DNA of 64,000 nucleotides from Theobroma cacao (Eukaryota > Streptophyta > Magnoliopsida > Malvales > Malvaceae): assembly GCF_000208745.1 (NCBI RefSeq), contig NC_030858.1, positions 6,560,188 to 6,624,187 of the forward strand. The letters run 5' to 3'. A model generated the notes under the pieces. The model had not been told where the DNA came from. It searched no databases and was given only the letters and a program-made list of their open reading frames with translations. Shown piece after piece: positions 26,107 through 36,570 of this stretch (positions are counted from its first letter, which is position 1; each line of letters begins with the position of its first letter). A program made the position numbers and the translations under genes.

Positions 26107-26114
26107 TATAAATA
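26107..26114 (+). promoter_or_regulatory. TATA box of ENOD93 left copy
   Basis: The run tataaata followed by cccatgc lies 139 bases before the ATG and is conserved at 35017-35024 in the right copy. Confidence 0.5.
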
Positions 26115-26245
26115 CCCATGCAATTCTCACAATCTCTTCAGGCAGATCTTCAAAAACATCCTCAGTAATTGTTTGTTATCTACCTTTTCTTGAACTTGTT
26201 TCATTGTTACCCTTTTTTTTTTGTTTGAAATCTTTTTCCTTTGCA

Positions 26246-27327
26246 ATGGCTAAAAATGTTGCTCAATCTGCTACATTGGCTTCACTTGACCAAAAGCTGG
26301 CCATGGCAAAGCGCTGCTCTCATGGTAGGTTTCCTTCTCTTTTTAGCTTTCTTCTTTATCTTTTTTTTTTCCCTTTCAGGCACAGCTTCAGTTGCGGCCT
26401 GGATTGTTATTTTTGTTTTCTTTTTTCATCAACTTGCACTTCTCTGGTAACTTCATTATGTTTAAACATCATGAGATAACATGCTTGAGTTCCTTGAAAA
26501 GTATAGGAGTGAGTGAGGATCTTAATAATTTGATTGAGATTTGCCATATGATGATAACATCCATACAAACAAAAAAGTATAAAGTATTATTTCTTTCTTA
26601 ACTCTGCAATGGAAAAAAAGAAAGAGCACCTCTTTGATGATGGGGGACCATGATCCTTGGACCCGGGGCTTTCTTTCAAATTATGAATTGAGAGTACTTT
26701 CGTTTCACATCATAGTCTAGAATTATGGGTTAATGATAATGATAGCTTTACATTTGGTTTGATTAATGTAATCAAGTAATTAATGCTAAAGCAATTAGAT
26801 TTTCCGTGATTTTTCATTAACCATTTTACTGTTCGGTTTAGTTATTTAAATGAAAAATACCGTAACTAATAATCTTTTTCGTCTTTTGCACCAATAGAGG
26901 GAGTACTTGCTGGAGCTAAGGCAGCCGTTGTTGCTAGCATTGCCACTGCCATTCCAACCGTAAGCATATGAAAGAAAGCTTCGTTATTGTAAATATAAAT
27001 ATTCCTTTTCTTAGGGGCAATTAAATCTAACATTTCAATCCCTTGGACTTGACATGCTTATGCAGCTGGCTAGTGTAAGGATGCTGCCCTGGGCAAGAGC
27101 CAATCTTAATCACACCGCACAAGCTCTCATAATCTCCACAGGTTCTCATCATCATCATCCTCTTGCCAGATATCAAGATCTTCTTTTAGTAGTAATTTCC
27201 TTTTGTTTAATAAAGTTTCGATTCCATTGCAGTGGCTGGAGCTGCCTATTTTATAGTTGCAGACAAGACTGTCTTGGCTACAGCTCGGAAGAACTCCTTC
27301 AAGCATGTCCCTAACATGGAGGCATGA
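26246..27327 (+). CDS. ENOD93: Early nodulin-93 family protein, left copy
   Basis: Exons 26246-26324, 26898-26959, 27066-27141 and 27233-27327 join with GT..AG sites to 103 aa. The sequence starts MAKNVAQSATLASLDQKLAM and contains two hydrophobic segments (about 28-48 and 64-83) flanking a basic, Trp-containing loop (VRMLPWARANLNH). This is the ENOD93 family, found across plants and not limited to nodulation; rice members respond to nitrogen and are linked to mitochondria. The biochemical role is not settled. The translated protein appears identical to that of the right copy at 35156-36232. An AATAAA-type signal lies near 27479. It converges on the PPR remnant about 330 bases downstream. Confidence 0.9.
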
Positions 27328-28604
27328 ATTTGAGTTGATCTAGATTTATACTCGGCTTGTACTCAACAATTATTACTATTTACTTGGCTAAGGAAAGAGA
27401 TAGAAGGAAAATTTTGGGGGATTGGTATTGTAAGAAGCCATTTGCTCCTAGTTGCTATGCAATCCTTCGTCTATATATAAATAAAGAAGGGTTTTTTTCA
27501 TTTACAAGGATCAGAGCTTTCCCCACTAAAAAAAATTGACTTCCATCTATCCAGTAAATCTGGACTGCAAGTAACAGTGACAAAATTTATACACTTGGAT
27601 TTTGATGTGTTCTTTAAATTCTTCCCAAATATATCTAAAAGTTGATAAGGTTTCACCAATAGTCCTTGCATGAGCAGAAACCATCTTTGAAATGGTGGAA
27701 GCGGTTTCTGTCTCTGGCAATAATTTCTTTGTTGAAGATCTTGGATATTAGCTTAGTAGCTGAATGGCAATTTCCACATACCCGAAGATTCTTTACAATT
27801 CTAATTGTTGTCCCTGGCTTTGTACTGATCAATCCAAAAGCAATTGCTAACTTCTCGCTATGATGACTCAATGCTTCTTCCTTCCAATCCTCAACCATGT
27901 CCTGGAGCACCTCTGATGTATCAGTCACAAATCCAGCCTTCTCCAGAAGCGTGTCGACTTCATTCAACATGTCATGAAAATTTCTTTGCATCAGGGATGC
28001 ACTTTGTCATTGACGAGACAGTCATGATCAAAACTATCCACCTCGATAGAGCTGAAACCAGGAACTTTCTTGACTCCCTTGTTATTTAGCAAGCTTCTTA
28101 TTCGAACTACATCATCCCATCTACCAGCTCGAGCGTAGATATTTGACAAGAGCACATAAGCTCCAGGATTTTCAGGCTCCAACCCAAAAGACGCTAGGCC
28201 ACTGATTCACCTAACTCAACGCGCTTATGAACTGTACAAGTTCCAAGCAAAGAACCCCAGATTGCACCATCTGGCTTCATTTCCATATTAATCAAAGCCT
28301 CCGCTTCATCAAACAGCACAGCTCGTCCTAGAAGATTTACCATGCATCCATAATGTTGCAGGTCAGGTGAAATTGCATAATCTTGGACCATTGAACTAAA
28401 ATACTGACGTCCAAGATCAAAGAAAGTAAGAAACCAGCATGGTTACAAGCAGATAACACACCAACAAATGTGATATCATCAAGTTTGAAACCTCCACCCG
28501 TCATTCGTGAGAAAAGCTCAAGGGCCTTCTCTGCCAGCCCATGCATTGCTAGTCCAGATACTATTGCATTCCAAGAAGCCGAACTTGTCTGTTTCATACC
28601 ATTA

Positions 28605-29786
28605 TGGTTCCTCCTATTACCTTGTTTGGTTCTTTTTTAGTTTTTTGAAGCAAGAAATAGTTAATTTTAAGATTGGTTAATTTTTTAAAAACACAAAATA
28701 ACTAATACGGACTCCCCTCGTATTAACTATTTCAAGCTTCATTGAGAGTTCAAATAGTTATGGATAAAAAAAACCTTACTTGTTATGAGAAATTACTAAT
28801 TTTACTATATAAAATATCATATTAATATTTTAATAAAAAATATTAAACTAATAATATTTTAATAAAAAGGAAAAATGAAAATAGAAAAAAATAAANAATA
28901 AATTATTAAATTTAATATATGTTAATATTTTTGAAAAATAAATTGAAAGATAAAAAAGGAAAAATAAATTATTATTGATAAATTATTCTATTAAATATGT
29001 TTTTTTTAAATTTAATTGAAAAAGAAAAAAAGGAAAAATAAATAATTAATATTTTAATAAAAAAAAATGAAAGCAGACAAAAAATAAAAATAAATTAACA
29101 TAAAATATCATATTAGTATTTTAATAAACAGTTATTAATATTTTAGTAATAAATTATTAATATTTTAATCATATATTATGAAAAAAATTAAAAGAGAAAA
29201 AGGTAAAAATGAAAATAGAGAAAAAATAAAAACTAAAAATCATATTAATATTTTTATAATAAATTATTAAACTATTATTTAATGATAACATTGTCAAAAA
29301 ATAATGAGTTTCGAAAGCCTAAAAAATTTTATTAAATTATAATAAAATATATTTTTTTCATTTTATCTCTTATTCTTTTATTATTTTAAGAATATTTTTA
29401 TCAATCAAATATTGAAATAATTAGAGAAAGGCCAGCGTAATACTATGGGGCCCAACTAGCTTGAAGTGAATGAAAGCCCAAAGATGCAACGATAACCCAA
29501 AAACAGTGAAAGTTCAAATATTAAAAAACATAAATCTAAAAAGTTTAAAATCAAGTCAAAATTTCCTATCAACTTCAATTCAACCCAAATTAAGTCACTA
29601 TTTGTCAAGCAATTAGGCTATACAAGTTCCAACCAATTAGTCTATTTAGGGACAACTTTTAATATATGTAAATTTAAATATTAAAATTTCATTTTTCTGT
29701 ATCAAACTATCTATTGTACTCAATTCTTACATTATTTAATGATTACATAATAATTATTTTGTTATGCAAATCAAAGTTGCTGTGAA
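28605..29786. mobile_element. AT-rich insertion in the PPR pseudogene
   Basis: Comparison with 37500-37520 shows continuous PPR sequence there, while here 1.18 kb intervenes between ccatta and aaaacttg. The insert contains a 19-bp inverted repeat (28647-28740), a run of degenerate AT-rich units built on taatattttaataa (about 28800-29300), and the N at 28896. No clear target duplication or transposase is visible, so the element type is unknown and more than one event may be involved. Confidence 0.6.
28647..28740. repeat. Inverted repeat, MITE-like
   Basis: gaagcaagaaatagttaat (28647-28665) is matched by its near-perfect reverse complement attaactatttcaagcttc (28722-28740), two mismatches in 19. 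The spacer is 56 bases. Confidence 0.6.
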
Positions 29787-30938
29787 AACTTGATGTGCTG
29801 CTTCTATACTTCCACACTTTAGGTACATATCAATAAGTAGGGATGTAAACATGTACGGTATCTATTATTTCTGAGATACTTGACCCCAAAACTGTTTAAC
29901 TATCAAACTATCTGAACCCTATTAAAATCGACATAAAATTGCAAAACATTATCCAAAATCGAAAGCATTATCTGAATCCATTAAATACACAATTATACGA
30001 GGTAAATTTTTTGTCAAAGACTTGGAGTATTCCCATCCTCCTATGAGTTCAATCCTCACTAGTAACAAAATTTTACATATTCAATTAATGTAAATTAATT
30101 TTATATTTATTAGTTTACAAAATGATAGGTTAATTAAGATGACAAAGATTGTGTTAAAATTAAGAATGACAAAAGTTCAAATGTTACAATACTTAAAAAA
30201 TTTGTAACATTATATATAATCGGGTTCAAGTTTAGGGTATGCTAAAGGTGATACCTAAATTAGCTTTTAAAAGCTTTACCTTAATTTGCCCCATAACCAA
30301 TATAGGGTTTGCGTCTTATGTACTCAAATTCGATATTATCGAATTGAGTACTTATGAGTACCCATATAATTGTGAAATCCCACCTTGAGTAAGAGGATAA
30401 ATTAGGAAATCCTTATCTAAGCATATAGATTACATATTTTGAATATCAAACTTAGTTTTAACCTTCAAAAGAATTCATTGGCACTTTTATTTATTTGTCA
30501 CTTTTGAAGTTGAAAATTTTCTAAGGCTGTAAGGAGTCAAAATATATGATTTTTATAAAACAATATTTTGAAAAGAAAAAATAGTAGTAATGATTTCCTT
30601 GATTTTTAGATGACTTGAAATGGTTTTTTCACAATTTTTGGAGTACATTAGCTATGATAAATGAGAGCCGCAAATTTAATTTTAGTCAAACTTTTTTTAT
30701 TTTATTCTTGAAACCAAAATTTAGATTTTGATTCTGTTGGATTTTAATTTTTTTGATATTTTTATTGAATTCAAATAGGGGTTGGGGTGTTTGCTTATTT
30801 ACATTAAATATTTTAAGTAAATGAAAAGTAAAAAAAAAAGAAGTAAAAATGAGGACATTTACTTATATGGTATTTAATGTAAGTAAGTTGGACAGGTTTT
30901 ATAGGTAATTTGTTTCAGAATTTGTATTCTATTTCAAA

Positions 30939-31065
30939 TGTATCGATACATGCTCATAATGTATCGATACAAATGGTCATGCATCAATACATGTTTATAA
31001 TGTATCGATACAATTTTTTTTTTAAAACCAAATGTATTAATATATAGGCTAAATGTATCGATATA
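30939..31065. repeat. Array of TGTATCGATACA palindromes
   Basis: Perfect 12-bp palindromes start at 30939, 30960 and 31001; degenerate copies start at 30980, 31034 and 31054. Most spacings are 20-21 bp, about two helical turns, which would place the palindromes on one face of the DNA. Confidence 0.85.
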
Positions 31066-32104
31066 TTTTATCGATTTTAGAAAAATAAAAGGGTAAAAGT
31101 ATATTTTCACACCCAAGCTTATAAATATATCATATTTTCTCAAAGGCGGTAACTCTCAACCATATTTTCAAGGTAAAACCCTAACTCTTAAGTTCTTCCA
31201 ACTCAATTTTACTCAAAATCATCATTTTTGAAAGAATTGAGTTCAGTTTTGAGTTTTAAATGAAAAATAAGATTTTTCCCACTCTTGAATCTTTAAATCT
31301 TGGATTTTTTATTATGAAAATATGGTATTGTTCTAGAATTATTGATGTTTGTAAACTAGAGGATTTGGATGGATTTTCTCATTTACTATAGAGCGCACCT
31401 AAGGTAAGAACATTGATTTTATGGGTTTGTACAAATAAATATTTTGATGAGCAGTAGATGTAGTCTAGATATCAGTTTAGGTGAATCCAAATAGGTCGAA
31501 TTAGCATAGAACGATTATTATGCGATTCCTAGACTCAATATTAACTGAAATATTTATTTGAGAATTTAGGAAACGTTGAAACTCCGAAAATTTCATTGGA
31601 GTATATTTTGGCATACTTGGTAGAAATTAACTTTTGAGGTGAATGGATATACCGCTTTCAAAACTATTTTAGTATGTAAAATTAAAAGTATGATTTGAAT
31701 GATTGAGGGTTTATTGACGAGCATGTTTTTCCACAAATATTAACTTTAAAAAATGTATTTATGGATACAAAAATGTTTTGGAAATTGGTTTTCAAAACTA
31801 TATATATATATAAATATATATGCAAATATACTATTATGTATGAGTTTTCAACAATGAGGGACAAACATTTTTATGATTGCAGTCTACTCGATTACTCTGG
31901 CCTTTGAGCTAGTGTAGGTACGAGAATTATATATATGTGATTGAGAATGGTGTGGATGATTAATATGTTCTTGAACATAAGTATTATGTTTGTGGATTGA
32001 GAAAGTCTCCAATTTTCCTTGATTCATGTGTTTGACATGATATGTTATAAATGCTTGATCTTGGTATGATCTTTTATGAAATTTTGATTATGTTGTGATT
32101 AGTT

Positions 32105-32400
32105 CTAGTCCCGGTGTGAGGGTAAGAATACCACAAGTTTAAGCTTGGCCAACGCGTCACTTTTCCCCTTTTTGTATGTTAGCTTTAATCCCAGTGTGGG
32201 GATAAGAATACCACATGGTTAAGTTGGACATCGTACCACTTTTCCCCTCCTCATGAGTCTCGATGTGGGGGTAAGAATACCACAAGATTAAGTTAGGCAT
32301 CGTACCACTTCTCTTTTCCTTATGAGTCTCAGTGTAATAGTAAGAATATCACAAGGACGAGTTAGGCGAAAGTACTCATTCTCTTTTTTAATTTGCTCAT
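32105..32400. repeat. Four imperfect 69-80-bp tandem units
   Basis: Each unit contains a gtaagaatacca-like core, at about 32122, 32202, 32271 and 32340, preceded by a gtgtgggg-like stretch and followed by taagttaggcatcgtaccac-like sequence. The periods are about 80, 69 and 69 bases. Confidence 0.8.
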
Positions 32401-33825
32401 GGCATGCATTGATGTAATTTTATCAAATAAATGGCTCATTCTCAATTGAATGTTTGATGTTGGACTTGAAGGTTCACAGGTTACTTACCGTATCTCTTTA
32501 CAAACGTTATGTAAGTTGAGCTTTGATATCAATAGCATATTTTAGGCTTTATGAGTTTCAAGTGCATTTATGGTTACATAATTGCCATAATTATTTTTGC
32601 AATTATGATTTATTATAAAAACTCTTATCCCTTGGTTTGTCCCCTTTCTTGTATTTGCTCATAGAGTCTTTGTGACTCATACAATATTTTCCTCTATTTT
32701 GTTTCATATCAGAAACTTGCTTGGTTAGGCCACTTGGGAGTCATAACTCAACTCATATTTTATAGGTGTGGTAGATCTTTCTTTCCAGCTTTCTAGTGTC
32801 GTTACATTCCACAATCTATGTAGAGTAAAGGCATATTTTTTACATTGTTAATATTGAACTTGGGATATGTAAATAATGTTAATATACTTGTTTACGTTTC
32901 CATACATTTTGTTGAGTCCAGGATATGGGTGCATGTTGATGATAAAACTATAGTGGATGAACTATAACAATATAGGTACAGGGTGTATGTAGAACCACAA
33001 TTGACATAATATTGTGCATATTATATGAGACAAAATGAAAATAACTTTTTACGTTAAGAAGTTCTGTAAAGGGATGACCTTAATGATTTATTGTTGTAAA
33101 TGACAATGTATGTGAATGTAATGGATGACTAGCCCATGCATATTTGAATTAAACTTGCTTAGGCCTAGAGGGCTATGCCCACATAGGTCCTTGTGCTGAT
33201 CACTATTCTCCAAAAAATAAGATGTGATAATAATAGAATATTCGAACCTTATATTATTGAGTTAAATACTTATGAATACCCGTATAAGAACAACCCATTT
33301 ACATCCCTATCAATAAGATTCGTTCAAAGATATATACCGGTAGAATTTTGAAAACCCTTGTCTATATAAGCATGAATCCATTTGCCAAGATCAAGGGCAT
33401 CAAGGTTAGCACAAGCTGGAAGAATGCTTAAGAAAGTGACATAACTCGGACTCTGCTGTATATTTGATCATAGCATTCGCCGAAAAAGCCCTAAGGTTTC
33501 TTTATAGTGGCTCGTATGTGTATAACCACCAATCACTACATTCCATGAAATCACATCCCTTTGCTGTACACCACACTTAGAATAAGTGCATTAACAAGAT
33601 GAATATTAAAACCAAGTCCATGTTTCCTCTTGTAGATCTGTTTGTATCTTTTTGTTCCTTAAATGAAAACTGTAGATTTGCACATGCAGTTTTGTCATTT
33701 TTAATTGTAATCAGTGCCAATCTTTATCCATTAGGGTATTTCTTCTCTTGTAGTATTCCTTTCGTTGTATTAAGTTTCATCATTAGTTCTGGATTTTTTT
33801 GTTAAATTTTATTTCATTTGTAATT

Positions 33826-34045
33826 TCAAAAAAATTGATTTTTTAAATATATTCTAAATGTATCTATTTATTAATATATATGTCATTAAAATTTGGATGA
33901 AATATAAAATTTGTCATGTGATTATTTATCAAAATTTTATGTGTGACAAATTTGTTCATATATATTTCATTCAAATTCTAACGATATATTGATGAACTGA
34001 AGGGTTTAGAATAAATTCAAAAAATCACAAATAAAAAAAATCAAG
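33826..34045. repeat. Long imperfect inverted repeat, MITE-like
   Basis: The left arm (tgattttttaaatatattct, ggatgaaatat, atttgtca) recurs in reverse complement on the right (tgacaaattt, atatttcattcaa, agaataaattcaaaaaatca). The arms are roughly 100 bases with a short centre, typical of a foldback or MITE element. It lies in the insertion that splits the PPR pseudogene at 33621-34344. Confidence 0.55.
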
Positions 34046-34119
34046 TTTTGTAGATTACGGATAAAAATGGATCATTATGAAAAAGTTAGGACTAATAATG
34101 CAATTAACTCTTTTTATTG

Positions 34120-34344
34120 TTAAAGAGCACCTGAACATTTGGCTTATTAGTTGATGTATTATCCTCCTCTTTAAAAAATAAGATTCAAATCCCTCCTCTC
34201 TTAATTAAAAAAAAAAAACATTATCCCCTTACTTAAAAAGTAGAGTTCGAATCTCCATTCCCCTTAAAGAGCTTTGGGTTAGAAATGTAAATGAGTTTTT
34301 CTACACTTGCAATTGCATTGTTTTTTCAAAAAAAAAAAAACCTA
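34120..34344 (+). mobile_element. SINE-like retroposon remnant
   Basis: Contains a tggcttattagttg stretch resembling a pol III A box, two B-box-like motifs (gattcaaatccc near 34189 and gttcgaatctcc near 34246), and a poly-A run at the right end just before PPR sequence resumes. The layout fits tRNA-derived SINE material, perhaps two partial copies. No clear target duplication was found. Confidence 0.4.
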
Positions 34345-35016
34345 ACCCACCTTCCTAGCTCAAGAGAACCTGACTGAGCACAATCCGAAAGGACCGAAAC
34401 CAATGTGCTTGCATTAGGCACAACATTTGCTCCAATCACCCCTTCAATAAAGGCCAATGCCTCTTCATATTAGTAAGTTAAAATTGACCCAAAATAATAA
34501 TTAAGTTCAAAATTAATCAAGTATTCTTTTTAGGGAATTTGCATTTAGACTGCAACTTTCTAAACAATTTGAGATAACGACATATCTGTATATGATTTAC
34601 TTCTGACATTGTTTATCTTTTATTTTTCAATCGTACGTATAAAAGAATAGTAGAGTGTGACAAAAGAATGATAGAAAAACGAGTGTCAGAAATATTATCA
34701 CATGGAAATAAAGTAAAGGGTTGTAAATATATAATACAATGAGCGTACTCAGTCCCTTCTTTCTAACCTACCACTGATATATATAATATAATTTTTTACT
34801 TCTTTTTTTCGTTGCAACTGTTGTTGAAAAACAAAGGCAACGACATATGGGGAACAGAGCTACAGAACCAAACCGACATCAGGAGACACCTTGGTGAAAA
34901 CAAGTGTCTCTGACGCTAGAATTCAAGTGAAAACCATCAAACTCTAAAACCCCCAATACCTGAGGCAGGCCGGCAGCGTCCCTTTCTCCCAACCACTCCA
35001 TTATCCAAACATGCTT

Positions 35017-35024
35017 TATAAATA
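35017..35024 (+). promoter_or_regulatory. TATA box of ENOD93 right copy
   Basis: The run tataaata followed by cccatgc lies 139 bases before the ATG, matching the left copy in sequence and spacing. Confidence 0.5.
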
Positions 35025-35155
35025 CCCATGCAATTCTAACGATCTATTCAGGCAAATCTTCAAAAACATCCTCGGTAATAGTTTGCCTTCTACCTTTTCT
35101 CTAACTTGTTCAATTATTACCTTTTCTTTTTTGTTTGAAATCTTTTTTCTTTGCA

Positions 35156-36232
35156 ATGGCTAAAAATGTTGCTCAATCTGCTACCCTGGCTTCACTTGAC
35201 CAAAAGCTAGCCATGGCAAAGCGCTGCTCTCATGGTAAGTTCCCTTCTCTTTTTAGCTTTCTTCTTTATCTTTTTTTTCCCTTTCAGGCACAGCTTCAGT
35301 TGCGGCCTGGATTGTTATATTTGTTTTCTTTTTCATCAACTTGCATTTCTCTGGTAACTTCATTATGTTAAACATCATGGGATAACATGCTTGAGTTCCT
35401 TAAAAAGTATAGGAGTGAGTGAGGATCTTAATAATTTGATTGAGATTTGCCATATGATGATAACATCCATACAAACAAAAAAGTATAAAATATTATTTCT
35501 TTCTTAACTCCGCAATGGAACAAAAGAAAGAGCACCACTTTGATGATGGGGGACCATGATCCTTAGACCCGGGGCTTTCTTTCAAATTATGAATTGAGAG
35601 TACTTTAGTTCCACATTATAGTCAAGAATTATGGGTTAATGATAATGATAGCTTTACATTTGGTATGAGTAATGTAATCAAGTAATTAATGCTAAAGCAA
35701 TTAATTTTCTTTGATTTTTCGTTAACCATTTTACTGTCCGGTTTAGTTATTTAAATGAAAAATACCTTAAATAATGATCTGTTTCGTCTTTTGCACCAAC
35801 AGAGGGAGTACTTGCTGGAGCAAAGGCAGCCGTTGTTGCTAGCATTGCCACTGCCATTCCAACTGTAAGTATATGAAAGAAAGCTTCATTATTGTAAATA
35901 TAAATACTCCTTTTCTTAGGGGCAATTAAATCTAACATTTCAATCCCTTGGACTTGACATGCTTATGCAGCTGGCTAGTGTAAGGATGCTGCCCTGGGCA
36001 AGAGCCAATCTTAATCACACCGCACAAGCTCTCATAATCTCCACAGGTTCTCATCATCATCATCCTCTTGCCAGATATCAAGATCTTCTTTTAGTAGTAA
36101 TTTCCTTTTGTTTAATAAAGTTTCGATTCCATTGCAGTGGCTGGAGCTGCCTATTTTATAGTTGCAGACAAGACTGTCTTGGCTACAGCTCGGAAGAACT
36201 CCTTCAAGCATGTCCCTAACATGGAGGCATGA
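35156..36232 (+). CDS. ENOD93: Early nodulin-93 family protein, right copy
   Basis: Exons 35156-35234, 35803-35864, 35971-36046 and 36138-36232 give 103 aa, apparently identical to the left copy; the coding differences I see (for example ACC CTG for ACA TTG) are silent. It has the same two membrane segments and the same intron positions. Intron 1 and the promoter differ from the left copy by scattered substitutions and small indels, but from the end of intron 2 through the stop codon and 21 bases past it the two copies match base for base, introns included. Both copies are presumably expressed, as TATA boxes and frames are intact. Confidence 0.9.
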
Positions 36233-36570
36233 ATTTGAGTTGATCTAGATTTAAACTCTGCTTATGCTCCACAATTATTACTATTCACTTGACTAGGGAA
36301 AGGGATAGAAAGAAAATTTTGGGGGTTTGGTATTGTAAGAAGCCATTTGTTCCTAGTTGGTATGTAATCCTTCGTCTATATATATAAATAAATAATGGTT
36401 TTCATTTACAAGGATCAGAGCTTTCCTGCTCTAAAAAAAAAAATCGACTTCCATCTATCCAGTAAACCTGGAGTGCAAGTATTTACAAGTGATAGTCCCA
36501 AGATTTATACACTTGGATTTTGATGTGCCCTTTAAATTCTTCCCAAATATAACTACAAGTTGATAAGGTT

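Larger units (their letters stand above)
29838..33309. mobile_element. hAT-superfamily-like DNA element, 3.47 kb, non-autonomous
   Basis: The ends are inverted: TAGGGATGTAAA at the left and TTTACATCCCTA at the right. The element is bounded by the 8-bp direct repeat tcaataag (29830-29837 and 33310-33317). The empty site survives once in the paralogous PPR gene (acatatcaataag near 37557-37569). An 8-bp target duplication and this kind of terminus fit hAT transposons. No ORF over about 70 codons and no transposase motif is seen, so it needs an enzyme in trans. Inside are a palindrome array (30939-31065), four tandem units (32105-32400) and a TATA-plus-leader-like stretch near 31119, suggesting that LTR-type sequence was captured or nested. 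A subterminal motif (gagtacttatgagtacc near 30345) recurs near the right end (33269-33281). Confidence 0.8.
25820..34474. repeat. Segmental duplication, left copy (ENOD93 plus decayed PPR)
   Basis: From about 25820 the sequence aligns with 34700 onward: shared promoter, TATA box, four-exon ENOD93 gene, then the 3' part of a convergent PPR gene. The left copy was later expanded by insertions inside the PPR (28605-29786, 29838-33309 and 33621-34344). Alignment ends near 34474, matching about 38058 in the right copy, so the original unit was about 3.3-3.4 kb and lacked the PPR 5' end. Confidence 0.85.
27653..34474 (-). pseudogene. OTP82-like DYW PPR pseudogene, 5'-truncated and split by insertions
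   Basis: Homologous to the intact gene at 36571-38781 in the same orientation. Pieces in gene order (5' to 3' on the minus strand) are about 34474-34345, 33620-33310, 29837-29787 and 28604-27653. The C-terminal piece still encodes the [12 protein letters not shown] region and ends CSCKDYW, but frameshifts and stops break it near 27990, 28190 and 28390-28430, and the N-terminal third is absent. It also differs by small deletions (for example near 33555). The intact paralogue next door explains why this copy could decay. Confidence 0.9.
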
